From: Halochromatium roseum
Lineage (GTDB): Bacteria > Pseudomonadota > Gammaproteobacteria > Chromatiales > Chromatiaceae
Direction: 5' to 3'
Assembly (NCBI RefSeq): GCF_016653315.1
Contig: NZ_NHSH01000057.1
Location: 207,671-261,782, forward strand
Length of the DNA stretch: 54,112 bases
The translations under genes and the position numbers were made by a program. A model generated the notes under the pieces. It ran no database searches. It was not told the DNA's origin and saw only the letters and a list, made by a program, of their open reading frames with translations. Shown piece after piece: positions 19,738 through 28,596 of the stretch (the first letter of the stretch is position 1; the number at the start of each line of letters is the position of its first letter).

Positions 19738-20597
19738 ATGTGCTGCGAATCGAGGCGCTATCCGTCCAACTCGGCGGCCGAGCGCTGCTGAAGGACATCG
19801 ATCTGGAGATCAAGCGCGGCGAACTGTTTGGTCTGATCGGCCCGAATGGGGCCGGTAAGAGCACGCTGGTCAAGGCCATCGTGCAGCTGTTGCCCTCTAG
19901 CGGAACAGTCAGCCTCGATGGTCAGCCGCTGGCGCAACTGTCAGCGCGCGCGCGCGCGCAGCGGTTGGCCTATCTGAGCCAGGACGACCGCCTGCAATGG
20001 CCGATCAGCGTCCAAAATCTGGTCGCGCTCGGCCGGCACCCCTACCGCGGGAGTTGGTGGCGCGGCGCAGGGCTAGGCAGCGCTGGGCTCGGCGGCCGCA
20101 AAGGCGGCAATGCCCAGGCCGAGGCCGACGAGCGCGCGATCGAACAGGCGATGCAGGCGACTGACATCTGGTCACTGCGCGAGCGCCGCGCCGATGAACT
20201 CTCCGGCGGTGAGCGCGCTCGCGCCCGCCTGGCCCGCGTGCTCGCGGTGGAGGCCGATGTCCTGCTCGCCGATGAGCCGGTCGCCGCGCTCGACCCGATG
20301 CATCAGCTTCGGGTCATGGAGCTGCTGCGCGCCCGCTGCCATGCCGGACAGACCGTCGTCGTCGTCCTACATGACCTGACGTTCGCAAGCCGCTTCTGCG
20401 ATCGTCTGCTGCTGCTCGATCAAGGCGTCGCGGTCGCAAGCGGGCAGGTCGAGACCGTGCTTAGCCCCACGCATCTCGCCAGCGTCTATGGCGTGCAAGC
20501 GATCATCGGCGAGCATCAGGACGGCGACCAGGTGCACCGTTACATCGTGCCCTGGGCTTGCCAGCCACCCAACGCAAGCAAAGCCTCAAGCGTTTGA
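19734..20597 (+). CDS. btuD: Corrinoid ABC transporter, ATP-binding protein
   Basis: A 287-residue ABC ATPase. Walker A is IGPNGAGKSTLVKAI (near residue 37), the signature LSGGERARARLAR, Walker B LLADEPVAALDP, and the switch His is in VVLHDLTFAS. It energises uptake through BtuC. An Arg/Gly-rich insert of about 25 residues (after HPYRGSWW) lies between the Q-loop region and the signature and is not typical. The C-terminal extension ends with Ser/Ala-rich residues. Substrate is inferred from the neighbours; a haem or siderophore system would look alike. Confidence 0.88.
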   Translation: MNVLRIEALSVQLGGRALLKDIDLEIKRGELFGLIGPNGAGKSTLVKAIVQLLPSSGTVSLDGQPLAQLSARARAQRLAYLSQDDRLQWPISVQNLVALGRHPYRGSWWRGAGLGSAGLGGRKGGNAQAEADERAIEQAMQATDIWSLRERRADELSGGERARARLARVLAVEADVLLADEPVAALDPMHQLRVMELLRARCHAGQTVVVVLHDLTFASRFCDRLLLLDQGVAVASGQVETVLSPTHLASVYGVQAIIGEHQDGDQVHRYIVPWACQPPNASKASSV

Positions 20598-20898
20598 TTC
20601 AGGGCAACTCAGCCGCGGCACAACCAGGGCAGCAAGCCCCGCTGCATGATAATCTCCGAGTGTCATGCTGGCACGACGGCAAAGACTGTCAGGTTGTTGC
20701 AACGGTATCCGAGCGGTACCCTCGGCAATCGACTCGCTCAGCAACACCAATACGAGCCGAAGAAACCACCACTCTGAGCCACGACAACCGAATCCGGGCT
20801 GATGCAGCCATTGCCCAGGCTGCGATCGACGTGGGCACAGTACCCCCTCACTGCTGGTCCGCGCACGCGTGCGACGGCAAGATTCATCGGAGCTGACA
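20598..20898. other. Intergenic region upstream of bchE
   Basis: About 300 bp with no convincing open frame and no RNA gene seen. It should contain the bchE promoter. TGTCA-containing sequences occur at about 20659 and 20689, but neither completes the TGT-N12-ACA palindrome of CrtJ/PpsR sites, and no full FNR box was found. A weak Shine-Dalgarno (CGGAGC) precedes the bchE ATG. Confidence 0.5.
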
Positions 20899-22635
20899 AT
20901 GCGCATCCTTTTTGTCCACCCCAACTATAGCGCCGGCGCCGCCGACATCGCCGGCAACTGGTCACCAGCATGGGTCGCCTATCTGGCTGGCTATCTGAAG
21001 CAGGGCGGCTACACCGATTATCACTTCGTTGATGGCTTGGTGGACAACCTCGACGAAGAACAACTGCGGGTCGCCATCCGTGACGCCAAGGCCGACATTG
21101 TCGCCACCACCGCGATGACGCCGATGATCTACACCGCGCAGCGGCTGTTGCAGATCGCCAAGGAAGAATGCCCTAACGCCATCACGGTGCTCGGCGGCAT
21201 TCATCCCACCTTCATGTATCAACAGGTGTTCGGCGAGGCACCCTGGATCGATGTCATCGTGCGCGGCGAGGGTGAGGCGGTAACGCTGAATCTGGTGCGC
21301 GCCATCGACGAGGGCCGTTGGCCGGCAGAGCGCGAGAAGATCAAGGGCATCGCCTATCTGAACGAGGATCAGCAGGTGGTCGCCACCCCGGTCGAGCCCT
21401 CGATCAAGGACGTCGACTCGATCTGGCCAGACTGGGGCATTCTCGACTGGAAGAAGTACATCTACATCCCGCTCGGCGTCCCGGTCGCAACGCCGAACAT
21501 GGCGCGCGGCTGCCCGTTCACCTGTAGCTTCTGCTCGCAGTGGAAGTTCTGGCGTGACTATCGCGTGCGCGATCCAAAGAAGATGGTTGACGAGATCGAG
21601 GAGCTGGTGAAGGTCCACGGCGTCGGCTTCTTCATCCTTGCCGACGAAGAGCCGCAGATCAACAAGGCCAAGTTCGTCGAGTTCTGCCAGGAGCTGATCG
21701 ATCGCGATCTCGGTATCCATTGGGGCATCAACACCCGTGTCACCGATGTGATGCGCGACGAGGATCTGTTGCCCTTCTATCGCAAGGCTGGACTGGTGCA
21801 CATCTCGCTCGGCACCGAGGCCGCCGCGCAGCTGAACCTGGATCGCTTCGTCAAGGAGACCACGATCGAGCAGAACCGGCGCGCGATCGAGCTACTGCAG
21901 GAGAACGGTATCGTCACCGAGGCGCAGTTCATCGTCGGCCTCGAGAACGAGACCCGCGAGACCCTGGAAGAGACCTATCAGATGGTCATGGACTGGGGCG
22001 CCGACATGGCCAACTGGTCGATGTATACCCCCTGGCCGTTCTCGGATATGTTCGCCGAGATGGGCGACAAGGTCGAGGTCTTCGACTACTCCAAGTACAA
22101 CTTCGTGCAGCCGATCATGAAGCCGGACAGCATCGACCGCGCCGAGCTGCTCGATGGCGTCATGGCCAACTATCGCCGCTTCTACATGAAGCGGATGCTG
22201 TTCCAGTATCCCTGGGTCAAGGATCCTTTCCGTCGCAAATACCTGATCGGCTGCATCAAGGCCTTCTTCAAGAGCGCCTATGAGCGCAAGTTCTACCAGC
22301 TTGGTCAGCAGAACTACTGGGGTCCGCTGTTCAAGAAGCTGATCAGGTTCGACTACGACAAGAGCAAATCGAAGATCGTCGAGCCCGATCACAACGCCTG
22401 GAAGCAGGCGCCAGCCGCTAAGCGTCCGGCGCTCGGCACCAGCCAGGCCGTGCCCATGGCCTGCGGCGGTGGCAATCAGCAGATGGAAGACATCGAAATC
22501 GGCGGCGAGGCCTCGCCGAAGTGCCAGCCGGGTGGCTGCGGCGGCGGCATCAAGCCGGCGTCCTCCTCTGCCACTGTTGCGATGCCTGAGTTGCAGACGA
22601 GCAAACAGCGCGAGGCGGTGGCCGAGGAGGCTTAG
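20899..22635 (+). CDS. bchE: Anaerobic Mg-protoporphyrin IX monomethyl ester oxidative cyclase
   Basis: BchE forms the isocyclic ring E of bacteriochlorophyll without oxygen, giving protochlorophyllide. It uses radical SAM chemistry, cobalamin and water as oxygen source. From ATG 20899 the protein has 578 residues, the usual family length. Residues about 1-150 form the B12-binding-type domain ([34 protein letters not shown]). The radical SAM cluster motif CPFTCSFC begins at residue 205. [14 protein letters not shown] and [20 protein letters not shown] are conserved BchE segments. The C-terminal tail is rich in Gly and Cys ([15 protein letters not shown]). It lies alone between btu genes and cobQ rather than in a photosynthesis cluster. 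The aerobic AcsF route cannot be assessed here. Confidence 0.96.
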   Translation: MRILFVHPNYSAGAADIAGNWSPAWVAYLAGYLKQGGYTDYHFVDGLVDNLDEEQLRVAIRDAKADIVATTAMTPMIYTAQRLLQIAKEECPNAITVLGGIHPTFMYQQVFGEAPWIDVIVRGEGEAVTLNLVRAIDEGRWPAEREKIKGIAYLNEDQQVVATPVEPSIKDVDSIWPDWGILDWKKYIYIPLGVPVATPNMARGCPFTCSFCSQWKFWRDYRVRDPKKMVDEIEELVKVHGVGFFILADEEPQINKAKFVEFCQELIDRDLGIHWGINTRVTDVMRDEDLLPFYRKAGLVHISLGTEAAAQLNLDRFVKETTIEQNRRAIELLQENGIVTEAQFIVGLENETRETLEETYQMVMDWGADMANWSMYTPWPFSDMFAEMGDKVEVFDYSKYNFVQPIMKPDSIDRAELLDGVMANYRRFYMKRMLFQYPWVKDPFRRKYLIGCIKAFFKSAYERKFYQLGQQNYWGPLFKKLIRFDYDKSKSKIVEPDHNAWKQAPAAKRPALGTSQAVPMACGGGNQQMEDIEIGGEASPKCQPGGCGGGIKPASSSATVAMPELQTSKQREAVAEEA

Positions 22636-22729
22636 TCGTCAGCGTCCATCTTAGATCGTGCCTGCCGAGAGCCCCGCGGCAAGGCGCGACCTTGTATCAT
22701 TGGGGAGCCGTCTTTTGAGAGGATTCGCC

Positions 22730-22840
22730 ATGACTGAACTCGCTTCTCTCTATCAGACCGACTACCCCCAATGGACGCAACGTAACGCCGAATTCCTTCC
22801 CGAGCGCTTGCCCCTATACCATCAAGCAACTGCTGGATGA
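22730..22840 (+). pseudogene. DUF29-family 5' fragment
   Basis: A 36-residue frame with a GAGAGGA Shine-Dalgarno before ATG 22730. It begins MTELASLYQTDYPQWTQRNA, which matches the start of DUF29 proteins (about 140 residues). The rest is missing and the frame ends after LPLYHQATAG. It is a truncated gene between bchE and cobQ. Confidence 0.6.
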
Positions 22841-22885
22841 TGGCTTTTTTCCCGATCGGTGATCGGGGTGAGTAGGCGACCATCA

Positions 22886-24466
22886 ATGCCAGACACCGCA
22901 CCGACGATCGACCTTCAGCTCCCCCCGCTGCTCGACCATGGCCCACGCCGCGCGCGGACCCTGATGATCCAGGGCACCGCCTCCGATGTCGGCAAGAGCC
23001 TGTTGGTCGCCGGCCTCTGTCGCGCCTACAGCCGGCGCGGGCTTGCCGTGCGTCCATTCAAGGCGCAGAACATGAGCAACAACGCCGCGGTGACCGCAGA
23101 CTCCGATCGACCGCCCGACGCCAATGGCGAGCAACCGCGCGGCGAGATCGGTCGTGCCCAGGCCTTGCAAGCACGCGCCTGCGGCGTCGCCCCTTCGATC
23201 CACATGAACCCGGTGTTGCTCAAGCCGCAGACCAACGTCGGCTCGCAGGTGGTGCTGCGCGGGCGCTCGCTCGGCAACTGCCCGGCGCGCGTCTACCACC
23301 AGATGCGCCAGGGCATGATGCCGGCCATCCTCGACAGCTTCGAGCGCACCTGTGCCGAGGCCGATCTGGTGCTGGTCGAGGGCGCCGGCAGCGGCGCCGA
23401 GATCTATCTGCGCGACTGCGACATCACCAACATGTACTTCGCCGAGCAGGCGCGGGTGCCGGTGATCGTGCTCGGGGATCTCGACAAGGGCGGCACCATG
23501 GCCTCGCTGGTCGGCACCTGGCTGCTGCTCGATGAGGCCGATCGCGCGCGCGTGGTCGGCTATCTGGTGAACAAGTTTCGCGGCGACTTCTCGCTGTTCG
23601 AGCCGGCCTGCGACACCATCACCCGGATCACCGGCTGGCCCTTCCGTGGCGTGTTGCGCTGGTTCGAGGGCGCCGCGCGCCTGCCCGCCGAGGACTCGCT
23701 CGCGCTCGAGCGCCCCGCCGAGGGCGACTGGGCGAATGGCGGCGGCAGCATCAACATCGCCGTGCCACGGCTGTCGCGGGTCGCCAACTTCGACGATCTC
23801 GACCCGCTGGCCGCCGAGCCGGCGGTAAACCTGCGCTGGATTCAGCCCGGCGAGCCGATCCCGGCGACCACCGACGTCGTCATCCTGCCCGGCTCCAAGG
23901 CCACGCGCGTCGATCTGGAGACCTTGCGCCGCGAGGGTTGGGACATCGACATCCTCGCCCATGTCCGTCGCGGCGGCCGCCTGCTTGGCCTCTGCGCTGG
24001 ATTTCAAATGCTCGGACAACGGGTTCACGACCCCGAAGGCATCGAAGGCGAGCCCGGCGAGACGCGCGGTCTTGGTCTACTCGACCTCGACACCATCATC
24101 GGCGGCGATAAGCGCCTGCTCGACCTTGACCAGACCGACCAGCGCAGCGGCTGCCGCGTCACTGGCTACGAGATGCACATGGGGCGAACCGGCGGTGCCG
24201 GACTTGAGCGCCCCTGGCTGCTGCTCGAGGATAGCCAGGGCGGCGTCCGGGCCGAAGGTGCCATCTCCGCTGATGGCCGTGTGATGGGTGGCTATGTGCA
24301 TGGCATCTTCGCCAGCGATGGCTTCCGCGCCCACTGGCTGGAGCAGGTCGGCGCGCGCGCCGCCGCGCTCGACTTCGAGCAACGTATCGAAGCAGCGCTC
24401 GACGCCCTGGCTGATCATTGCGAGGCCAATCTCGATCTTGACGCCCTCCTCGCCCTCGCCTGCTAG
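22886..24466 (+). CDS. cobQ: Cobyric acid synthase (glutamine-hydrolysing)
   Basis: CobQ/CbiP amidates side chains b, d, e and g of adenosylcobyrinic acid a,c-diamide. From ATG 22886 there are 526 residues, a little longer than usual. The N-terminal synthetase domain begins with the P-loop-like GTASDVGKSLLVAGLCR and continues with KAQNMSNNAAVT and the LVEGAGSGAEIYLRD segment. The C-terminal glutamine amidotransferase domain has its nucleophilic Cys in LGLCAGFQMLG near residue 370, and its His in YVHGIFASDGFR. A GTG at 22859 in the same frame is the alternative start, but ATG is better placed behind GGGGTGAG. It follows bchE on the same strand, with the DUF29 remnant between. Confidence 0.95.
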   Translation: MPDTAPTIDLQLPPLLDHGPRRARTLMIQGTASDVGKSLLVAGLCRAYSRRGLAVRPFKAQNMSNNAAVTADSDRPPDANGEQPRGEIGRAQALQARACGVAPSIHMNPVLLKPQTNVGSQVVLRGRSLGNCPARVYHQMRQGMMPAILDSFERTCAEADLVLVEGAGSGAEIYLRDCDITNMYFAEQARVPVIVLGDLDKGGTMASLVGTWLLLDEADRARVVGYLVNKFRGDFSLFEPACDTITRITGWPFRGVLRWFEGAARLPAEDSLALERPAEGDWANGGGSINIAVPRLSRVANFDDLDPLAAEPAVNLRWIQPGEPIPATTDVVILPGSKATRVDLETLRREGWDIDILAHVRRGGRLLGLCAGFQMLGQRVHDPEGIEGEPGETRGLGLLDLDTIIGGDKRLLDLDQTDQRSGCRVTGYEMHMGRTGGAGLERPWLLLEDSQGGVRAEGAISADGRVMGGYVHGIFASDGFRAHWLEQVGARAAALDFEQRIEAALDALADHCEANLDLDALLALAC

Positions 24467-24530
24467 GCTGTTTCTCAACTCGCAGGCAACCTAGCCCTTA
24501 CGGGCCGTGCCAAGGCGGGCAGGCCGCCCA

Positions 24531-24755
24531 CTACCTGTGGCGGCCGCTCCCCGCCGCAATCTCCGAAACCACCGGTCGCCGACCAACTGGATCACGAAAG
24601 TTGACGGTACCGAACAGTTGCCGCACCCCGTCAAGATCTCGTGCCACGGAACTCTGCATCGCCGCAACCCGACGACTGACGTCTCTCATCGAGGCGAGAC
24701 TCAGCGGCACATCGATCTTCTGCCCGCTTCGAGTTTGCGTAACGCGACTGACCAT
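24531..24755 (-). CDS. Possible small hypothetical protein
   Basis: A 74-residue frame with ATG at 24755 and an AGAGG ribosome-binding site 8 nt upstream. The product is basic at the C-terminus (VVSEIAAGSGRHR) and has a helix-like central part (LASMRDVSRRVAAMQSSV). No family recognised. An overlapping plus-strand frame (24507-24905) lacks a Shine-Dalgarno and looks like a shadow. The 620-bp gap between cobQ and 25090 holds nothing else recognisable apart from the promoter element at 24981. Confidence 0.35.
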   Translation of the reverse strand: MVSRVTQTRSGQKIDVPLSLASMRDVSRRVAAMQSSVARDLDGVRQLFGTVNFRDPVGRRPVVSEIAAGSGRHR

Positions 24756-24980
24756 AATGAGAACCTCTATCCCGATGCTAGCAATCGACTAATCCTCCCT
24801 AAACTTGACAGCTCGAGTCCTGATAAGCAAGGTCTCTTAATTCTTCTTCATATAAAGGGACAGGCGCAGCTAAATTTCATAGCGCAGCACCACTCTCGAG
24901 CATGAATCTGGAACATGAATCTGGAACATAAATCGCGTGAGATTCACGTTAACAGCGCCTCACGCCAAAACTTTACAAAG

Positions 24981-25025
24981 CTTCATTTTCCAGCACTTGT
25001 CGGCCGACAGCGCTCAGTGTTTACT
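24981..25025 (+). promoter_or_regulatory. Composite EPS-type promoter A
   Basis: CTTCAT (24981-24986), then 10 bp, TTGTCG (24997-25002), 17 bp, TTTACT (25020-25025). A second half-site CTTTAC lies exactly 10 bp upstream at 24971. The same layout recurs at 28464, 33589 and 46351. Transcription would start near 25032, about 55 nt before the ATG of the downstream gene. The weak -10 suggests dependence on an activator bound to the direct repeat. Confidence 0.65.
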
Positions 25026-25089
25026 TAGGTATAGCGGGATGATACCTTCCCAGACACGATCATCCGCACGAGGACGGAGGATAATGATC

Positions 25090-25644
25090 ATGAACTTTCA
25101 GGGGCTCTTCGAAATGGATGTAAAGCACCTAGGTGCGCATCGTGATAATCATCCTGATCATCAGTCGGAGTTGGCTGGTGGCGATTATACAAAGTCGGCT
25201 TACTATCAGGCGCTGATTGAGATATCAGTGTCGCGAATTCCCAGAAATACCCCAACCATCATCAAGCCTCATCCGTATTTAGATTTTGGATGTTCGCCAC
25301 TGGCATTGGCGACCTTACTTGGTGAGCCCGAACTCAATCTCTACACGATCAAGGAGCATCTCTTATTCTATCGGATTGAAACAGCGGGGTATAAGCAGAG
25401 ACTCGAATTTCATTTTCATCAATCACGCCTCTTCTACGTTAAGCGCAGTTTCTGCAAACTCAGCTTGAGTGATGCCAACGAGGTATTTTGCGCTTTGAGA
25501 GCCAAATATCTCGATGACAGATTGTTTGATCCCGAAAATGAAAAGATCATTGACCCACAAGGCAATGAGATCTTTGCTCGTGATAACGATGTACTGCAAC
25601 TCGAATACCTGCGCGCGCATCACTCTACCTTCGGCAGTTTGTGA
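25090..25644 (+). CDS. Unknown protein, paralogue of the 46538 gene
   Basis: A 184-residue protein. ATG 25090 is preferred because it lies 9 nt after GGAGG (25076-25080); ATG 25084 is an alternative. No signal peptide or membrane segment is seen. It is related to the protein at 46538-47047, with the same order of motifs: KPHPYLDF, a LLFYRIETAGYKQRLEFHF segment, LFYVKRSF, and KIIDPQGNEIF near the C-terminus. The two diverge in the first 50 residues, which here are His/Asp-rich (GAHRDNHPDHQ). Both genes carry the same type of promoter and flank the EPS island, so a role in EPS or its regulation is plausible. That is inference. Family not recognised. Confidence 0.75.
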   Translation: MNFQGLFEMDVKHLGAHRDNHPDHQSELAGGDYTKSAYYQALIEISVSRIPRNTPTIIKPHPYLDFGCSPLALATLLGEPELNLYTIKEHLLFYRIETAGYKQRLEFHFHQSRLFYVKRSFCKLSLSDANEVFCALRAKYLDDRLFDPENEKIIDPQGNEIFARDNDVLQLEYLRAHHSTFGSL

Positions 25645-25913
25645 AGCATACAAGCGACCACTTAACAATCAACATGCCGGCTTTTCCAGCCCCAGTGCAT
25701 GACCGCTCAGCCCACACCAAGATAGCCGCGCCGCTCGTCCCCCGCCATTCAGCGAGCGGCACATGCGGGGCAGCCCCCACTCTTGCAGCCTTGCCCGTTG
25801 ACAACACCACTGATGCAAGAGCCCGCGCGGCGCAAGGGGGCCCTTATTTACCATCGTCGAGTTCCAGGTCGACTATTACTGCTTTATTAGATAAGGCTCA
25901 TACGCAAATCGGC

Positions 25914-27209
25914 TTAGAGCCGCACATCCGCCCCATCCGCCGGCAGCACATATTTCAGATCGTAAAGCACATGCTCCGCCTTGCCGAAGGCCCGGAGCCC
26001 TTGTTGGCCTAGCGCCTTGAACTGATCATGCGCCACGGCAACGATCACGGCGTCATAAGCCCCCTGTGCGGGCTGCGCGGTCAGCTCGATTCCATACTCA
26101 TCTCGCGCCTCCTCCGCTGAGGCCCAGGGGTCGTGCACATCGACTTGGCACTGATAGTCTTTCAGCTCGTCGATGATGTCTACCACCCTGGTGTTGCGCA
26201 GGTCCGGGCAGTTTTCCTTGAAGGTGAGGCCGAGCACGAGCAGCCGGCTGTCGCCGATGGGGATGCGTCGACGCGTCATGGCCTTGATCAGTTGCCCGAC
26301 CACGTAGGCGCCCATGGTGTCGTTGAGGCGCCGCCCGGCAAGGATGATCTCGGGATGGTAGCCGATGGCCTGGGCCTTGTGCGTCAGGTAGTAGGGATCG
26401 ACGCCGATGCAGTGGCCGCCGACCAAGCCGGGGCGGAACGGGAGGAAGTTCCATTTGCTGCCGGCGGCTTCGAGCACGGCCTGGGTATCGATGCTGAGGC
26501 GGTTGAAGATGATCGCGAGTTCGTTGATCAGCGCGATGTTGAGATCCCGCTGAGTGTTTTCGATGACCTTGGCGGCTTCGGCCACCGCGATGCTCTCGGC
26601 CTTGTGGGTACCGGCGGTGATGATCGCACGGTAGAGGGCATCGACCTGCTCGGCAATGGCGGGTGTGGAACCGGCGGTGACTTTTTTGATGGTGGTTAGG
26701 CGGTGTGCCTTGTCACCGGGATTGATGCGCTCTGGGCTGTAGCCGCAGAAAAAGTCGCGGTTGTAGGTCAGGCCGGAATGTTGCTCGAGCACCGGTACGC
26801 AGTCATCCTCGGTGCAGCCGGGGTAGACGGTGGACTCGTAGATGACCAGGTCGCCGGGCTTGAGCGCCTGGCCGACGCTGGCGCTGGCCTTGAGCAGCGG
26901 GTTGAGGTCGGGCCGCTTGTAGGCGTCGATCGGCGTGGGCACGGTGACGATGAAGATTCTGCAGGCGCGCAGGGCCTCGGGGTCGCTGGTGTATTGCAGC
27001 TGTTGTGCTTCGGCGAGATCCTCTGGGGTGGTCTCGCGGGTGCTGTCGGTGCCGGCTTGCAGCTCGGCGACGCGGCCGGGTTTGATGTCGAAGCCGATGA
27101 CCGGGCGCTGTTTACCGAATTCGACCGCCAGCGGAAGGCCGACGTAGCCCAGGCCGATGATGGCGATAGGGCTGCTTGGGTCAGTGAGGTAGGCGTGGGT
27201 TGGGTCCAT
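25914..27209 (-). CDS. tviB: UDP-N-acetylhexosamine 6-dehydrogenase (TviB/WbpO type)
   Basis: A nucleotide-sugar dehydrogenase of the UDP-glucose/GDP-mannose dehydrogenase family, making a UDP-uronic-acid-type donor for polysaccharide. ATG 27209 is preferred over 27245, giving 431 residues. Seen: Rossmann motif [18 protein letters not shown], the [13 protein letters not shown] segment with [19 protein letters not shown] typical of the TviB branch, the nucleophilic Cys in [12 protein letters not shown], and the C-terminal [16 protein letters not shown]. TviB oxidises UDP-GlcNAc to UDP-GlcNAcA, and WbpO acts on UDP-GalNAc; sequence alone does not decide here. No TviC-like 4-epimerase is present in the window. 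Confidence 0.88.
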   Translation of the reverse strand: MDPTHAYLTDPSSPIAIIGLGYVGLPLAVEFGKQRPVIGFDIKPGRVAELQAGTDSTRETTPEDLAEAQQLQYTSDPEALRACRIFIVTVPTPIDAYKRPDLNPLLKASASVGQALKPGDLVIYESTVYPGCTEDDCVPVLEQHSGLTYNRDFFCGYSPERINPGDKAHRLTTIKKVTAGSTPAIAEQVDALYRAIITAGTHKAESIAVAEAAKVIENTQRDLNIALINELAIIFNRLSIDTQAVLEAAGSKWNFLPFRPGLVGGHCIGVDPYYLTHKAQAIGYHPEIILAGRRLNDTMGAYVVGQLIKAMTRRRIPIGDSRLLVLGLTFKENCPDLRNTRVVDIIDELKDYQCQVDVHDPWASAEEARDEYGIELTAQPAQGAYDAVIVAVAHDQFKALGQQGLRAFGKAEHVLYDLKYVLPADGADVRL

Positions 27210-27326
27210 GGGGCGGTGCCCTAGGTAAGCCATAGGATAAGCCAAAGCTGCCGCGATGCCCCGGTTGATCTTTTTGATCTTTTTGGGGACATTTGTTGAT
27301 GCTTGGACACCTTGGCTGGATTGTGT

Positions 27327-27360
27327 TGGCGAGTGAGTTCATCAATGAACTTGCTCGCCA
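27327..27360. terminator. 15-bp stem hairpin, terminator-like
   Basis: TGGCGAGTGAGTTCA (27327-27341) pairs with TGAACTTGCTCGCCA (27346-27360), including two G-U pairs, around the loop TCAA. TTTAA follows on the plus strand. It lies in the 356-bp gap 27210-27565 between the tviB start and the 3' end of the next minus-strand gene. The remainder of that gap has no convincing gene. Confidence 0.5.
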
Positions 27361-27490
27361 TTTAACTGTTCACGCTCGCTGATGGCAAGGGCTTTTGCCC
27401 CTAAAGCATACTCAACCGGCCGCGATTTTAACGCGCGCTCAAAGCGCGCCAGGGTCCGCGGGCACGGTTGCAACAGGCGGCAGATCATGA

Positions 27491-27515
27491 CCTGCGGCGC
27501 ATCCCGCGCCGCAGG
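27491..27515 (-). terminator. GC-rich hairpin after the 27566-28342 gene
   Basis: CCTGCGGCGC and GCGCCGCAGG form a perfect 10-bp stem around ATCCC, about 50 bp beyond the stop of the minus-strand gene ending at 27566. There is no clear U-run, so the terminator function is probable rather than certain. Confidence 0.5.
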
Positions 27516-27565
27516 CGTTGGATGGCTTCATGCAGCTCGCATCGGTCGCTTCATGCGCGATCGCG

Positions 27566-28342
27566 CTAGCGTGCTGCCGGACTGATGATCGAGCCGCCTC
27601 CACCACCACCCTCGCCGACGCTACTGGCCAGCGTGCTCACCAGCTCAGCGGCCTCTCCAGGGCCAGTGTCGCCCCCTAACCCAGCCTCATCGCCCCCAGC
27701 GGCAGGCATGACACCGGCCAGATCGGCTTGGATGTTGGCCAGCTCTTCGGCCTCAGCGACGCGCTCGTTGAATTCGGGTACGGCGGCGCTGACGGCGTCG
27801 TTGGTCTGGGCGAACTGGACCGCCTGCTCGGCGATCTCGGTCCCTGTGAGCGTGACACCTTGGCTCTCGGCCGAGCGCATCGCTAGCGTGACCACGCCCA
27901 CTACATCCGCTAGGGCCTGCCCAACGCCATTAGGATCGGTGTCAGCAACCCCGGGATAGGTCAGTACGCGGGTCGCTGACCGAGCGACGTCGACCGCCGC
28001 CTGCGGATGATCGATCGCTAGCACTTGCGCGCGCGCGACCACGGCACGCGCGGCAACGGCGGCATCGGCTGGCGCATTCACTGCCAGCACATCGAGCGCT
28101 CCTTGCAGCGCATTGATCTGATCCGGTCCTGGGTTCTCACCGAGGGCCTCGGCGATGACCTCCTCGAGGTTCCCATCAACAATGGCCTGGCTCAGGATCT
28201 CAGGCGAGATGACGACCTGAGCGCTGACAGATTCAGCGCTTGTGGCCGCTGTTTCGAGCCCGGGCTGGGCTTGGGCGCTGATGTGAACGCCAAAGGACAT
28301 CAGCATGCTCAGAAGCGGAACAGCGATGCGGAGGTTCTTCAT
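27566..28342 (-). CDS. Secreted Ala-rich helical protein with poly-Gly linker and short tail
   Basis: A 258-residue protein with a clear signal peptide (MKNLRIAVPLLSMLMSFG, cleavage near AQA). The mature part is acidic and rich in Ala and Val and looks helical, with repeated segments such as ADAAVAARAVVARAQVLA. It contains no cysteine. The C-terminus is unusual: a Gly/Asp/Glu stretch (GGDEAGLGGDTGPGEA), a short helix, then a run of six glycines followed by SIISPAAR. A Gly linker with a short defined tail suggests a recognition or anchoring tag, but it is not a PEP-CTERM signal, since it lacks a transmembrane helix and Arg cluster. Divergently transcribed from the vpsM-like gene across a region full of CTTCAT sites. 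No family recognised. Confidence 0.72.
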   Translation of the reverse strand: MKNLRIAVPLLSMLMSFGVHISAQAQPGLETAATSAESVSAQVVISPEILSQAIVDGNLEEVIAEALGENPGPDQINALQGALDVLAVNAPADAAVAARAVVARAQVLAIDHPQAAVDVARSATRVLTYPGVADTDPNGVGQALADVVGVVTLAMRSAESQGVTLTGTEIAEQAVQFAQTNDAVSAAVPEFNERVAEAEELANIQADLAGVMPAAGGDEAGLGGDTGPGEAAELVSTLASSVGEGGGGGGSIISPAAR

Positions 28343-28398
28343 TAGGGCACCTTCGTTTTAGCGGTAACCGAGATTGTCAGAGGAAGCCCTATTATCTA

Positions 28399-28451
28399 AT
28401 GAAGCCTAGGCCGATAAAAATGAAGAACGGTGAAGATGAAGAACGATGAAG
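28399..28451 (-). promoter_or_regulatory. Cluster of inverted CTTCAT sites in the divergent EPS intergenic region
   Basis: On the plus strand ATGAAG occurs at 28399, 28420, 28436 and 28446, with GTGAAG at 28430. The pairs 28420/28430 and 28436/28446 each have a 10-bp period. These are the reverse complement of the CTTCAT box of the neighbouring promoter at 28464, so the same regulator could act on the divergent gene (28342, minus) or form a larger assembly. No strong minus-strand -35/-10 pair was found. Confidence 0.5.
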
Positions 28452-28463
28452 ATGTTTACAAAA

Positions 28464-28508
28464 CTTCATCATTGAGTGCTTGTCGATCGCCAGCGCTCCG
28501 TGTTTATT
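28464..28508 (+). promoter_or_regulatory. Composite EPS-type promoter B
   Basis: CTTCAT (28464-28469), 10 bp, TTGTCG (28480-28485), 17 bp, TTTATT (28503-28508). The upstream half-site GTTTAC lies at 28454, exactly 10 bp before CTTCAT. Similarity to promoter A extends over about 80-100 bp, including the spacer (CAGCGCTC-GTG) and sequence after the -10. It drives the vpsM-N-O-P-like operon; the expected leader is about 80 nt. Confidence 0.7.
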
Positions 28509-28596
28509 TACTTGGCGCCTGATGAAGCCTTCTCGGACCGAGACGATTGACCGTTTCTCCAGAAGCAGATCCAACCTTGGTTAAAGGGGCACTGTT

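Noticed and set aside
20594-20607. FNR-like box before bchE (TTGAT then four bases)
   Set aside because: The second half reads GGCAA rather than ATCAA, and TTGAT overlaps the btuD stop. Not a credible site by eye.
24507-24905. Plus-strand 132-codon frame after cobQ
   Set aside because: No Shine-Dalgarno and no family resemblance; the opposite-strand 74-codon frame with AGAGG is more plausible.
27526-27554. Further CTTCAT pair near the 3' end of the secreted-protein gene
   Set aside because: The two copies are 23 bp apart, have no -35/-10 in the right register, and no gene starts nearby.
28509-28534. Sigma-54 promoter (TTGGCGC...GAAGC) downstream of promoter B
   Set aside because: The -12 element lacks TTGC, and the match is not conserved at the other three loci; the -35/-10 layout is.
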